Notes: a model not told the origin generated them from the sequence alone. 64,000 nt of DNA from UBA9926 sp038131595 (GCA_038131595.1 JAYPPR010000001.1:1-64000), one strand, 5' to 3'; positions 1-8,719 are shown, counted from the first letter of the stretch. A program made the numbers and translations.

Positions 1-312
1 TGCCGACACTGGGCGAGCATTGAGCCAATCTTTGGGTTAGAAGGCGAATAGCTCATACGGCTTGCAATCACGGATTGCATTGCCCCTCACCTTTGCGCAC
101 TTAGCCTCTCGCGATCTACCCACATCTTCGATTCAGCGAGTCAATACACTTCCTGTTGTTCCGTCAGGGTTCTTCCTCGTTGTCATCGCTAGCTGTTCCA
201 AAGGTGTTGAGCTTTCCTCTGAATCAGCGAGTCACGTTGGTACAACTATCCGACAGAACACACCTCGTTATGACCCGTTAAGTAACGTTACAAAAATTGA
301 AGGAGTGAATCG
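1..312. other. Left edge: possible 3' tail of a gene, then non-coding
   Basis: Frame 1 is open from base 1 to a TAG at 49-51 and could be the last 16 codons of a plus-strand gene cut by the window edge, but it is too short to identify. From 52 to 298 no frame has a plausible gene. The only regulatory sign is the AAGGAG at 299-304 that serves the next gene. Confidence 0.3.
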
Positions 313-645
313 TTGAGCGATATACATAGAAAGTTTTGGATCATCTGGCTAGCCGCGCTAATGGCCTCAGTGTCTACTGGGCAGGTATCGGCAGACACTG
401 AAGCGTCCTTTGCTATGGCTGAAGATGCAGTGCTCGTTCCTGATACCGGAACCGTCAACATCAATGAGGCTGATGCGGAAACCATTGCTAATCAGTTGTT
501 GGGCATAGGGCTGAGGCGAGCTCAAGCGATCGTTGAATACCGGGAGACCTACGGTCCTTTTTATTCGGCTGAAGAATTGAAGGTGGTAAAGGGGATCGGC
601 TCGAAGACGGTCGAGCGTAACCGAGAGCGAATCCGGGTGAATTAG
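313..645 (+). CDS. ComEA-like helix-hairpin-helix DNA-binding protein
   Basis: A 110-residue exported protein with a ComEA-type helix-hairpin-helix domain. The start is TTG at 313, chosen because AAGGAG at 299-304 sits eight bases upstream. Residues 1-27 form a signal peptide (basic start, hydrophobic core, cleavage after VSA). Residues about 46-110 hold two HhH motifs: TVNINEADAE, then LGIG and KGIGSKTVE, the glycine-containing hairpins that bind the DNA backbone without sequence specificity. Family members bind incoming DNA in the periplasm during natural transformation, but many short gammaproteobacterial copies stand alone and their role is unproven. A hairpin terminator follows, so it is probably monocistronic. 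Confidence 0.85.
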   Translation: MSDIHRKFWIIWLAALMASVSTGQVSADTEASFAMAEDAVLVPDTGTVNINEADAETIANQLLGIGLRRAQAIVEYRETYGPFYSAEELKVVKGIGSKTVERNRERIRVN

Positions 646-680
646 TTTACCTGCTAGTTAGTTAAAGCCATTGACCAACC

Positions 681-708
681 AAAGAGCCGGGATCTGTCCC
701 GGCTCTTT
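681..708 (+). terminator. Hairpin terminator after the ComEA-like gene
   Basis: A perfect 12-bp inverted repeat (AAAGAGCCGGGA / TCCCGGCTCTTT) with a TCTG loop. The A and T tails on both sides mean it could act in both directions, although the T run is only three bases. Confidence 0.7.
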
Positions 709-1304
709 GCGTTGAATCTCCGCTCATAGGCACAGGTACAGACACATGGCGCCAACTCAGGCGGCGGCAGATGATTGGTGGCCGACGATTGATGTCGAGA
801 GTCGTTAGTAGAGTATCGATGAAGGCAAGCCCAGGTGCGCTTGGCCATCTATGACTAACTTTCACATTCATTAGACTTGGCAACTCGACTCAGCGACTAC
901 CCGTCAGCTGCAATGGCAGTGATTCGTCACCGGATTGGCTGCGCAGCAAGTGAAGAATGAGTTCTATCGAGTAGCCGGAGCGACTTAAGTCCAGTTGGTA
1001 CCGTTCTGATCACCTTGGAGGTTTCGTTGGATGGTGAGAACCGGCCATTTTTCTAGGCGTCAATGAGAAACTCCCCTCCGAGCGTTAGAACAAGCAGTCC
1101 TGCTCATTTTGGGAGCGCTTGATTCCAGCGTGCAATGACAAGGTTTGCCAATGACTCGGGTTATTTGGCGAGTTATCGTTAAGCTAGCAGTCAGGGGGAC
1201 CGCTCGTATAGAACCCCGTTCAAGGGGTGGAATTCGAGAACGACAAAACCCCGAGTGACGAACAGCACCAAGGTCAGCGTCAATGAGGGCATTAAGGGTG
1301 TCGC
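709..1304. other. Intergenic, no gene recognised
   Basis: About 600 bases without a convincing coding frame. The short open frames on the minus strand at 654-883 overlap the terminator, have no ribosome binding site and have arginine/serine-rich low-quality translations. No repeat or RNA gene was recognised. Confidence 0.5.
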
Positions 1305-1802
1305 ATGGAAGAAAGTAGGGTAGTAATCGCGAAAAGGGGCTGGCAGTTTTATGCGCTACGAGATGCTGTCATTGTGGCCGTGGCCCTACTCTGTTGGTGG
1401 GGTGCTCAATCGATCGAAGCGCTTGGCATCATTGCGGGCATTGGACTGGGCCTGTCAGCCTATCTACTCCACGAGTGGGCGCACCTTTTGGCAGCGATCA
1501 GGCAAAAGGCCTCAGTTGAATTCGCAACACGCTGGTACGCTATTTTCCTATTCAACATGAGAACTGCGGTGATCTCGAAGCGGGCGTTCTTCGACATCTC
1601 TTTCGCTGGGTTCTTCGCGACCTTGTTATACCTTCTCTTTTTTCTCTCACTTCCGCCTTCCAATGTCCAAGCTGTTGCCCTGTCGCTTGCCCAATGTTTA
1701 GCCGCATTGACGTTGATTTTCGAGGCGCCGATCGCTATCTGGGCAATGATCACGGATCGCGTGCCTGCCGGTGATATCCCGTTCTTTGATCGTTTTTGCT
1801 GA
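1305..1802 (+). CDS. Small integral membrane protein with HEXXH motif (M50-like?)
   Basis: A 165-residue protein that is almost entirely hydrophobic, with about four membrane segments (roughly 20-33, 38-56, 97-116 and 120-145). The motif HEWAH at residues 56-60 lies at the end of the second segment, the arrangement of the zinc-binding HEXXH in site-2 protease (M50) and related small membrane metalloproteases. The second M50 signature, an NPDG-like motif, is not visible. It could therefore be a divergent peptidase, a DUF3267-type protein or a non-catalytic relative. AAGGGTG lies just upstream of the ATG. Substrate and role are unknown. Confidence 0.6.
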   Translation: MEESRVVIAKRGWQFYALRDAVIVAVALLCWWGAQSIEALGIIAGIGLGLSAYLLHEWAHLLAAIRQKASVEFATRWYAIFLFNMRTAVISKRAFFDISFAGFFATLLYLLFFLSLPPSNVQAVALSLAQCLAALTLIFEAPIAIWAMITDRVPAGDIPFFDRFC

Positions 1803-1878
1803 CTGCATCACTCGCGTTCACTGGACAAGGGTGCAGATCAATGATCACATCTTGGTTCAGTGATTGAAGGAGAACAAA

Positions 1879-2181
1879 TTGATTGTCGTCAACGCAATAA
1901 TTGAAAGTACGGAAGAGAACATCGCTGGAATGAAGGAAGCGATTGCAGTCATGGAAGAAAAAAGCAGAGCCGAATCGGGCTGCATCGATTACACCTTCGC
2001 CGTGGAATTGAATCGTCCATCGGTCCTGCGAATCACAGAGAAGTGGGTCGATCAAGCAGCCCTTCAAGCGCACTTTGGTGAACCGCATATGGCCGATTTC
2101 CAGGCGGCGATGGCTGCTCATCCGCCCAAATCGGTCACTGCATCGTTTTATGAAGCCTCAGAAATTGATATGCCGAGATAA
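1879..2181 (+). CDS. Antibiotic biosynthesis monooxygenase (ABM) domain protein
   Basis: A 100-residue single-domain protein of the dimeric alpha/beta ferredoxin-like ABM superfamily. It starts with the typical beta strand (IVVNAIIES), has the central helix with a SGCIDYTFAVEL strand, and ends with KSVTASFYEAS. Members include quinol monooxygenases of the YgiN type and many uncharacterised proteins, and they act as small cytosolic cofactor-independent oxygenases or ligand binders. The TTG at 1879 is preferred over the TTG at 1864 because AAGGAG at 1867-1872 lies six bases before it. It stands alone between the membrane protein and the dioxygenase gene; a shared role is not evident. Confidence 0.75.
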   Translation: MIVVNAIIESTEENIAGMKEAIAVMEEKSRAESGCIDYTFAVELNRPSVLRITEKWVDQAALQAHFGEPHMADFQAAMAAHPPKSVTASFYEASEIDMPR

Positions 2182-2331
2182 CCGGTGTCTTGGCGAAGGG
2201 AAGTTCGAGCAGGTGGGCATTGCGCAATGGGGGTTTGGCGAACCGGCGTCAAAAAGGCGCGGCCAAAAAGCGCGTCATCAGCGAAGTTGTGCAGTGGCGA
2301 CACTGTTAAAAGGTAGCTAGAGGTCTTGCTG

Positions 2332-3159
2332 ATGAGTAAAACCGCACCTGCCATAAGACCAATCACGCCTAGGATTGGAGCCCTGATCGAAGGGCTGGAT
2401 CTGACGCGCCCCCTTGATGATGAGCAATTCGAGTGGTTGCACCGAGCGTGGATGGACCATTTGGTGCTGTTTTTTGAAGGCCCGAGGCTCACATCCTTCG
2501 AACACCTGGCGCTCGGGGAGCGGTTTGGGGACCTACACATTCATCCTGCAGCCCCCTTTGTCGGTGACAACCCCGCGCTGATGCGCATTCATACGGACGC
2601 TTCTTCAAAGCGGAATAATGGGGAGGGCTGGCACTCTGATGTGTCCGCTGACGAAGAGCCGCCCATGGCCAGCATTCTTCAGATTCACGAAACGCCTAGT
2701 TCCGGGGGCGACACCTTGTGGGCCAACATGTATCAAGCGTTTGAAGAGCTATCTGACCCTATGCAGAGAATGCTCGAGGGCCTAGAAGCGGTTCACACCG
2801 CCAATTACGATGGGTTCTATGGCGATCATGCGCCCCAGCGCGCTAACCCCGAAGCAACTCATCCGGTGGTTCGAACCCATCCCGTAACGGGTCGACCGGT
2901 GCTGTTTGTGAATAGTGGCTTCACCAAGCGAATCAAAGGATTAACGGCCGGTGAGAGTCAAGCGCTGTTGGGCTACCTGTTCGAGCACGTGAAGAATCCT
3001 AATTTTCACTGCCGCTTTTCTTGGCAGCCCAATGCGCTCGCAATTTGGGACAACCGGTGCACCCAGCACATGGCAGTTTGGGACTACTTTCCTGAGACCA
3101 GGAGCGGCGTGAGGGTGACCGTCAAAGGTGATAAACCCTTTTTTAAGCGATCCTCGTGA
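2332..3159 (+). CDS. TauD/TfdA-family Fe(II)/2-oxoglutarate dioxygenase
   Basis: A 275-residue cytosolic non-heme iron dioxygenase. The facial triad is visible as H101-S-D103 and H246, and R257, eleven residues after the distal histidine as in TauD, would bind 2-oxoglutarate. The motif TQHMAVWDY around the distal histidine is classic for the family. Known members hydroxylate taurine, sulfonates, alkyl sulfates, phenoxyacetates or carnitine precursors; the substrate here cannot be read from sequence. The ATG at 2332 follows AGAGG at 2319-2323. It converges on the class IV aminotransferase gene of an operon that also encodes a sulfotransferase, which makes a sulfur-linked substrate a possibility only. 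Confidence 0.9.
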   Translation: MSKTAPAIRPITPRIGALIEGLDLTRPLDDEQFEWLHRAWMDHLVLFFEGPRLTSFEHLALGERFGDLHIHPAAPFVGDNPALMRIHTDASSKRNNGEGWHSDVSADEEPPMASILQIHETPSSGGDTLWANMYQAFEELSDPMQRMLEGLEAVHTANYDGFYGDHAPQRANPEATHPVVRTHPVTGRPVLFVNSGFTKRIKGLTAGESQALLGYLFEHVKNPNFHCRFSWQPNALAIWDNRCTQHMAVWDYFPETRSGVRVTVKGDKPFFKRSS

Positions 3160-3233
3160 TCGTTGGTTCTCGACGGGCTGGCGATGATTGACCCATTGTT
3201 GCCCATTCGGCTTGAGAGGGGGATGTGTTCCCA

Positions 3234-4172
3234 TCATGACGGGCTGTTGCCATCAAAAATTGGGTACCCATGATGGGGGTCCATTAACATCTGCTGGTAC
3301 TGGTGTTGAAGCTGCCGTGTCACCGGTCCAACTGCGCCACTACCCACTGGCTTCTGATCTAGCGACACTGCGCCTACCGGGCCGCTCATAGTACCCAGCA
3401 GCATGATTTCGTCCGCTTGCTCAATGTCTCTTGGTGTTAAATCCGCTTCGCATGACTCGATCTTTAAGTTGGCGCAGGCCTCGAGCAGGACTTGCCGGGT
3501 AACCCCAGGCGGGCAGCACCGCACATGGGGCGTTAGGAATCGCCCATCCTTGACGATAGCTACATGGGAAGCAGGCGCTTCAGCAAGATAACCCTCGGGG
3601 TCGTACATCAGTGCAGAGGTGGCGCCCAGTCTTTTTGCCTCGGCCAGCGCTCTCGAAGACGCGTTCTGGTTGTTGTCATGACTCGTTTGGTCGACGGTGT
3701 CTGGACCTGGCCTTTTAAATGAAGACGTGACTAAAGCGATGCCCGCCTGCGAATCATAGACTCCACCTCGATACTCGGGCATCACAATGACCTGCGGCTC
3801 GCTAGGTTTGCCTTGCCAATCGATGATCGCAGCGAGATCCATACTGGCAGTGACCTGTGTCCCTGGGGTCACGAGGATTCGCACGTGGACACCGTCAGTC
3901 ATTTGATTGTAGGCAAGCGCCTCTCGCACCGCATTGATGATGACTTCATCGGATGGAATATCGGGAAAGAAATTGATTTCCGCAGAGTGACGAATTTTGT
4001 CTAGATGATCTTGGAATCGGAAAATATGTTTGTTGATGAGTCGAGGGGCGCTCCACACTTGCTTGCCGTGTAAAAAACCGGCGTCGAATAAAGGAACAGC
4101 GGCTTCGTATTGGCTAACAAACCGGCCATTGATGTAGTGTTTGACATGCTGATTTCTCGGATCAGTCATCAT
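3234..4172 (-). CDS. Class IV aminotransferase homologue lacking the PLP lysine
   Basis: A 312-residue protein of PLP fold type IV (branched-chain aminotransferase / D-amino acid transaminase / aminodeoxychorismate lyase family). Conserved parts are FRFQDHLDKIRHSA at 51-64 (phosphate-binding Arg52), GYLAEAP at 194-200 with Glu198 (pyridine nitrogen partner), PPGVTRQVLLEA, and GTMSGPVGAV in the glycine-loop position. By position the Schiff-base lysine should be residue 165, but it is histidine in TSHDNNQNASS. The protein therefore may not be a transaminase. It is the last gene of a minus-strand operon; its ATG overlaps the upstream stop (ATGA), with GGAGG before it. Confidence 0.8.
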   Translation of the reverse strand: MMTDPRNQHVKHYINGRFVSQYEAAVPLFDAGFLHGKQVWSAPRLINKHIFRFQDHLDKIRHSAEINFFPDIPSDEVIINAVREALAYNQMTDGVHVRILVTPGTQVTASMDLAAIIDWQGKPSEPQVIVMPEYRGGVYDSQAGIALVTSSFKRPGPDTVDQTSHDNNQNASSRALAEAKRLGATSALMYDPEGYLAEAPASHVAIVKDGRFLTPHVRCCPPGVTRQVLLEACANLKIESCEADLTPRDIEQADEIMLLGTMSGPVGAVSLDQKPVGSGAVGPVTRQLQHQYQQMLMDPHHGYPIFDGNSPS

Positions 4173-4957
4173 GCCGCGGAGCCTCCGAGCTTGTGGCGAG
4201 CTATCTTTTCGTAAACTGGCAAGCAGTAATCAAGGACTGGCTGAAGTGCAGCAGGGACTGCTACTTGCTTTCGCTCATAGGGCTTGAGGCCTGTCGTTTG
4301 ATACACCGCTTGGTACCATTCATCCGCCCAAGCGCCGTCGTCTGGATGCCTGCCCGCCTTCCATTGGATAGGGGTCTCTGCATCGAAAGGGAGGTGGACC
4401 GCCTGACAAAACGCGCTGAGCACTGTCGTAGGATTTTCTAGTACGTCGTTGGCATCAATCACAACGACAGGGTCGGTGGTGATGGCGCTCGCATGATTGA
4501 AGATTCGCTCTAGTTGGGGGATGCCAACGAGGAGGGCAGCAGCCTCAATATCAGCCTCATGCTTTGGAACAAGGTCTCGAAAGCCCGCCATCGACGCGAT
4601 GACCTCTGCAGGATGGCGAATCAAGAAGCAGTTATGAAGATGCCGCATGAAACTGAGGTCCACAGGATCTAGCATGTGGATTGCCATGTGCTTTTGATAG
4701 CTGCGATGGCACGAGCCGAGATCGGGGCGGACGACATTGTTAGCGACGACCCGCCAATCCGTTTCGTGAGCGGCAAGCGTCGCTGCATAACCAGGGTCAT
4801 CGGTCTTTTGGGTAGCGGCCAGCCAATACGCATAAAAGGGCTCGTCCATCACCCGACATCCGAGGGATTCAAAGACGCGCATCATCATCGTGCTTCGGGC
4901 TCGCGGCGGGGACCACATGGCGATGGGCAGCAGCGGGGTTGTTAGTTGGTCCTTCAA
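4169..4957 (-). CDS. Sulfotransferase-like P-loop protein
   Basis: A 262-residue protein resembling bacterial sulfotransferases. Residues 14-25 (MWSPPRARSTMM) match the PAPS 5'-phosphosulfate loop, where arginine, serine and threonine hold the donor phosphate. FLIRHPAEVIASM at about 119-131 corresponds to the 3'-phosphate-binding strand-helix (R-x-P-x-x-x-x-x-S). The family transfers sulfate from PAPS to hydroxyl or amine acceptors, but distant members are unproven. The TTG start overlaps the stop of the COG0523 gene by four bases, and the end overlaps the aminotransferase start by four bases, so the three are translationally coupled. The acceptor is unknown. Confidence 0.75.
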   Translation of the reverse strand: MKDQLTTPLLPIAMWSPPRARSTMMMRVFESLGCRVMDEPFYAYWLAATQKTDDPGYAATLAAHETDWRVVANNVVRPDLGSCHRSYQKHMAIHMLDPVDLSFMRHLHNCFLIRHPAEVIASMAGFRDLVPKHEADIEAAALLVGIPQLERIFNHASAITTDPVVVIDANDVLENPTTVLSAFCQAVHLPFDAETPIQWKAGRHPDDGAWADEWYQAVYQTTGLKPYERKQVAVPAALQPVLDYCLPVYEKIARHKLGGSAA

Positions 4958-5925
4958 ATCGTGTTGTCCTTATCGGGGGTAGTGAGATGCTGAGCTGCCA
5001 GCTGATCTAAACGCTCTGATTCAAAGGTATCCGCCAATCCAATGGCAATGAGGGACTGTCCCGTCTTGTTCATATCGCTTCGGGCGCGAATCGAGTGTCT
5101 AGCGCCTACTTTTTGTATCTCGAGTACGCCGTCATCGGTTTCGAGCCATCCTTTTAATCGCCAAATGGTAGAGGGGATCGCCTTCAGAAATGGTTCGACG
5201 TCATCAGGAAGGCAGACACTATCGTGTTGCCACATCCAGCGCGCGAAGGTGGCATGACCCGACGTGCGATTAGCGTCAAACAGGTGATCGGCTTCGGGCG
5301 ATGCAAGGTTTCTATCATTCAGCATCGAGGGTGTGGGGTCGGTGACCCGATGACCAAGCGCGATATCGATAGGCACGTTTGCACTCGTCGTCGGCAGAAT
5401 CGGTGCTGCTGGATTGACCGAGGCGAGCCACGCTTTTAGACGCTCGCGCTCTGCATCCGAAGCAAGATCTTGTTTGTTTGCGATGATGAGATCGGCTGCC
5501 TCGATATGGCGGGTAATGGTTCGTCCAACGTAGGGATCCTTACTCTTGTCGCGGACCGTTTCGCTGTCAACGACGACAAGGACGCCAGAGAGGGATAGCT
5601 CGGGATGATGGCCGTACTGGGCGAGGCTATGGACGTCTGCGACGCCGCTCGCCTCCACAAGAATGTGGTCTGGCGTCGGGTCGCGAAGCAGCAGCGTTTC
5701 CAGGGCCTCATGAAAGCCGTCGGCCAACGAACAGCAAATGCATCCGTTGGTCAGTTCGACTTTGTCGTGATCGGCAGACGCAATGAGCTCGGCATCGATA
5801 TTGATGCTCCCGAAGTCATTGATCAAAAGCCCGAGGATCCTGTCTCCAGGTTCGCGCACAAGGCGCTGCAGAAGGGTTGATTTCCCCGCACCGAGATAGC
5901 CGCCAATGATCGTGAGTGGAATCAC
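4954..5925 (-). CDS. CobW/COG0523-family metal-binding GTPase
   Basis: A 323-residue G3E GTPase. Walker A GGYLGAGKS is at residues 8-16, the family metal-binding motif GCICC at 61-65, the ESG-type switch (VEASGVAD) at 90-97, and the guanine-specificity motif NKQD at 150-153. A C-terminal CobW_C domain (about 215-310) includes WRLKGWLE. COG0523 proteins act as metallochaperones or metal-insertion GTPases, often for zinc under limitation, but also for cobalt or nitrile hydratase iron. The GTG start overlaps the stop of the amidohydrolase gene (TAGTG), so delivery of metal to that enzyme is a reasonable inference. No Zur site was identified. Confidence 0.9.
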   Translation of the reverse strand: MIPLTIIGGYLGAGKSTLLQRLVREPGDRILGLLINDFGSINIDAELIASADHDKVELTNGCICCSLADGFHEALETLLLRDPTPDHILVEASGVADVHSLAQYGHHPELSLSGVLVVVDSETVRDKSKDPYVGRTITRHIEAADLIIANKQDLASDAERERLKAWLASVNPAAPILPTTSANVPIDIALGHRVTDPTPSMLNDRNLASPEADHLFDANRTSGHATFARWMWQHDSVCLPDDVEPFLKAIPSTIWRLKGWLETDDGVLEIQKVGARHSIRARSDMNKTGQSLIAIGLADTFESERLDQLAAQHLTTPDKDNTI

Positions 5926-7610
5926 TACACATTGCTTCCGGCGGCAGGGAATAGCTCGCCCGCGAGGAAGGTGCCGAGCACGTCGATATCTTTAATGTGC
6001 ATCGGGTCAACGCTGAGAGGATCTTCTGCCAGTATCGCGATGTCGGCTTTCTTTCCAGCCTCGAGCGAACCAATTTCGTGGTCGAGATGCAGTTGGTAAG
6101 CCGCGTCGATGGTTACGGCTTTGAGTCCCTGAAGGGGACTAATCTTCTCTTCCTCTCCAAGTGTGCGGCCTGATGGAGTCATTCGATTCACGGCGCACCA
6201 CATGGTATGTAGCGAGCCAAGAGGGGTTACTCCTGCATCGCTATGGACAGAAAAGGGCACGCCTGCTCTCACAGCGGATGCGCAAGGTTCGAGTTGATGC
6301 GCTCGCTCTGGGCCCACTGTGATCTCGTAATGTTGATCGCCCCAGTACCACAAGTGATTGGAGAAGAAGTTCGCGCACAGTCCAAGGTTGGCCATCTTAC
6401 GCAGCTGGGCTTGGGTGGTTAGCTGCGCATGGGTAATGGTGTGACGATGATCAAACCATGGGAACGCTCGGAGTAATTGATCGATGGTATCGATGGCCAA
6501 GTCTTGAGTCGCATTGCCGTTGCAATGCATGTGAATGTTGATGCCCCGTGCATGAAATGGCTGCAGCATCGATTGGAGTTGTTCTGGAACCACCAGCAGC
6601 TGCCCGTGATCTGAGCCTTGGAAATAGCCAGGCGGGTTCAAGAGCGCACTAAATCCCTGAATGGATCCGTCCAAAATGAATTTCACCCCTGGGAATCGAA
6701 GCTTTTCATGCTCGTCTTTGCGGATGTCCATAAGGCGTTCGGCTGCTGCCTCACAGTCTGCTTGACTGCCAGGAATGGCGCCGATGTTGTACTGGGCAAC
6801 ACGAAGCGGATAGTGCTCACCCCTAGTGACCGACTGCCAGGGCGCTAGGAACTTGTCCGACAACAACGATAACCCGCCCAAGTCCGTGCAAGTGGTAATA
6901 CCGCAATTGGTGGCTTGTTTTCCAAACTCGACCATCGCTGCTTCAGTGTTGTTCACTCGCTGAACAGCGCCGTAACCGGATCGACAGAGCGACATCGCCG
7001 GTGGCTCTCGGAGCTCACCATCTAGCTCGCCGTCAGCGTCGCGGCCTAGCCCTTCGACCTGAATGTCTTTGGTGACCTGGTGCGCCGCTAACATGGCACT
7101 GTTGACCGTCGCGAGATGGCCAGACGCGTGGTAAATAAAGATGGGTCGCGTTGTGGATACCTGATCCAGGTGGTGCCGACTCAACCTGGGTTGATCTCCA
7201 AAATAAATCGGATCAAAGCCAACCGCCACGAGCGGTTGGTCAGGGTCTTCTATGACACCTTCCTCTTCGCGCAATGCCTCAATCAACGCGTCATAACTTT
7301 TGATGCCCCGGGCTAGACTGCCATCACCCCGATAACGATCGTAGTAGCCCATAAAAGGAAGCAATAACATGCCCCCAGCCATGACATGGGCATGCGCCTC
7401 AACAAATCCTGGAACAAAGACCTGGTCAGCGAACGTTCGGTCGAGCGTGTATTCCCCCCAACCGGTTAACTCCTCGAGCGGACCGACACCCAAAATGATT
7501 CCGTCTTTGATCGCGATGTGAGTCGCGTAAGGGTTGCCGGGGTTCATCGTAACGATGCGCTTGGCTTCAAGGATTGTGACCATAGTGACCATCTCAAGGG
7601 GGCGAAACAC
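5925..7610 (-). CDS. YtcJ-type metal-dependent amidohydrolase
   Basis: A 561-residue cytosolic enzyme of the amidohydrolase superfamily (amidohydrolase 3 / YtcJ group). Visible landmarks are the N-terminal beta sandwich strand with TMNPGNPYATHIAIKDG, the metal motif HAH at 73-75 after VPGFVEA, the strand HMHCNGNATQDLAID, the histidine in THAQLTTQ, SVHSDAGVTPLGSLHTMW with the catalytic aspartate, and the C-terminal LEAGKKADIAILAEDPL return strand. Substrates of this group are mostly unknown. It is the first gene of the four-gene operon. Start choice is uncertain: ATG at 7610 or either of two internal ATGs at codons 7 and 10. Short direct repeats lie immediately upstream. Confidence 0.85.
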   Translation of the reverse strand: MFRPLEMVTMVTILEAKRIVTMNPGNPYATHIAIKDGIILGVGPLEELTGWGEYTLDRTFADQVFVPGFVEAHAHVMAGGMLLLPFMGYYDRYRGDGSLARGIKSYDALIEALREEEGVIEDPDQPLVAVGFDPIYFGDQPRLSRHHLDQVSTTRPIFIYHASGHLATVNSAMLAAHQVTKDIQVEGLGRDADGELDGELREPPAMSLCRSGYGAVQRVNNTEAAMVEFGKQATNCGITTCTDLGGLSLLSDKFLAPWQSVTRGEHYPLRVAQYNIGAIPGSQADCEAAAERLMDIRKDEHEKLRFPGVKFILDGSIQGFSALLNPPGYFQGSDHGQLLVVPEQLQSMLQPFHARGINIHMHCNGNATQDLAIDTIDQLLRAFPWFDHRHTITHAQLTTQAQLRKMANLGLCANFFSNHLWYWGDQHYEITVGPERAHQLEPCASAVRAGVPFSVHSDAGVTPLGSLHTMWCAVNRMTPSGRTLGEEEKISPLQGLKAVTIDAAYQLHLDHEIGSLEAGKKADIAILAEDPLSVDPMHIKDIDVLGTFLAGELFPAAGSNV

Positions 7611-7613
7611 ATT

Positions 7614-7680
7614 GCTAGCGACTTCTTGGGCTAGCGACTTCTTGGGCTAGCGACTTCTTCTTGGGGCTAGCGAACTTGAG
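7614..7680. repeat. 16-bp tandem direct repeat upstream of the amidohydrolase operon
   Basis: Unit GCTAGCGACTTCTTGG occurs at 7614-7629 and 7630-7645, then with a CTT insertion at 7646-7665, then as a decayed GCTAGCGAACTTGAG at 7666-7680. It abuts the start codon of the minus-strand operon, so it lies in the leader or promoter region. Confidence 0.9.
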
Positions 7681-8453
7681 CTTATCACCATCAGCTAAAT
7701 TGAGGCCATCTCACCAGCCATGTCACTAGCCATGTCACCTGCCATTTCGCCCGCTATGTCCCTTTCACCAGCTATGTTCCCATCGACCAGCTATGACAGG
7801 GCGGGGCGGAAGCGCAGGAAGGTAGCCTAGAGAAATCATTATCTGGTTATCTCTTCGCCAAGTATTAGCGAAAAGAGCAAAAAACGGTTCGTCTTGGGCA
7901 GCGTTAAAAACCTTTCTCAAGTAAAATCAATGACATGGCGTCACGCGTGAACTGGCATGCATCTTGGATTGCTGTCTACGTTAATGACCATGGGTTAGGT
8001 GAGTATCTCGTTCCGCTAGGACTGGTCTCGGGAGGGTCTACTGGGCATCTAGTGCATCAGGCAGGCATCTCGTGAATCAGGTGCTTTGAACCGCCAGCAG
8101 TCGGTGGGCCTGGTGAAACGTAGCTTGGTAATGGATGGTTTGCCGAGATCGAGCTCAGTCAACTCAGTCAAAATGGCCCAGCAAAAAGGCAGCTCGGAAC
8201 ATGAGGGGGGCTCAGAGGAACTTTGGGTTCAAAACTCCCTCTAACAGGCCTCTTTAGATTTCGGCGCAGTCATAGAGATAAATGGTGAAGAGCCGTGTGA
8301 AGAGCAAGTTTAAGAGCAGTAGTAGTGGAGAGCAGTAGTGGAGAGCAGCAGTGGACAGCTATCGTTAAGCGCAGTGTTTAAGAGAGTTGGTGAAGAGAGG
8401 CGACGAAGCGAAATGGTGAGAAGGTAATTGGGCTGACCCACTTAAACCTTAGA

Positions 8454-8481
8454 CCAGCGACCAGCGACCAGCGACCAGCGA
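8454..8481. repeat. 7-bp tandem repeat, four copies
   Basis: CCAGCGA repeated four times without a mismatch at 8454-8460, 8461-8467, 8468-8474 and 8475-8481. Confidence 0.95.
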
Positions 8482-8630
8482 TTGATGGTCACCGACCCAA
8501 ATTAAAAAACGTTAGATATAGCTCCGCTGCGACTCGAGCAAAACAAGCCGATGATTTAAGGCGTATGTTGGAAGGATTCGTCCCAATTGACTCGAAACTA
8601 TGGCAGAATCGCCGCCGCCGTGAGCCCCCA

Positions 8631-8719
8631 AGATTTATGTTCAGAGGATTTATGTTCAGAGAATTTATTGTCAGGGCATTCATGTTCAAGGCATGCATGT
8701 TCAGGGCTTCATGAGCGAA
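8631..8719. repeat. 15-bp tandem repeat, about six copies
   Basis: Degenerate units of 15 bp (consensus near AGGATTTATGTTCAG) begin at about 8630, 8645, 8660, 8675, 8690 and 8705. The array ends about 70 bases before the efflux adaptor gene and creates an open frame on the minus strand rich in Asn, Leu and Ile. Confidence 0.9.

Noticed and set aside
62..316. 84-codon plus-strand frame at the left edge
   Set aside because: It overlaps the ribosome binding site and start of the ComEA-like gene and has no recognisable domain.
7851..7877. Inverted repeat CTCTTCGC / GCGAAAAGAG as a terminator
   Set aside because: The loop is nine bases and no T run follows on either strand.
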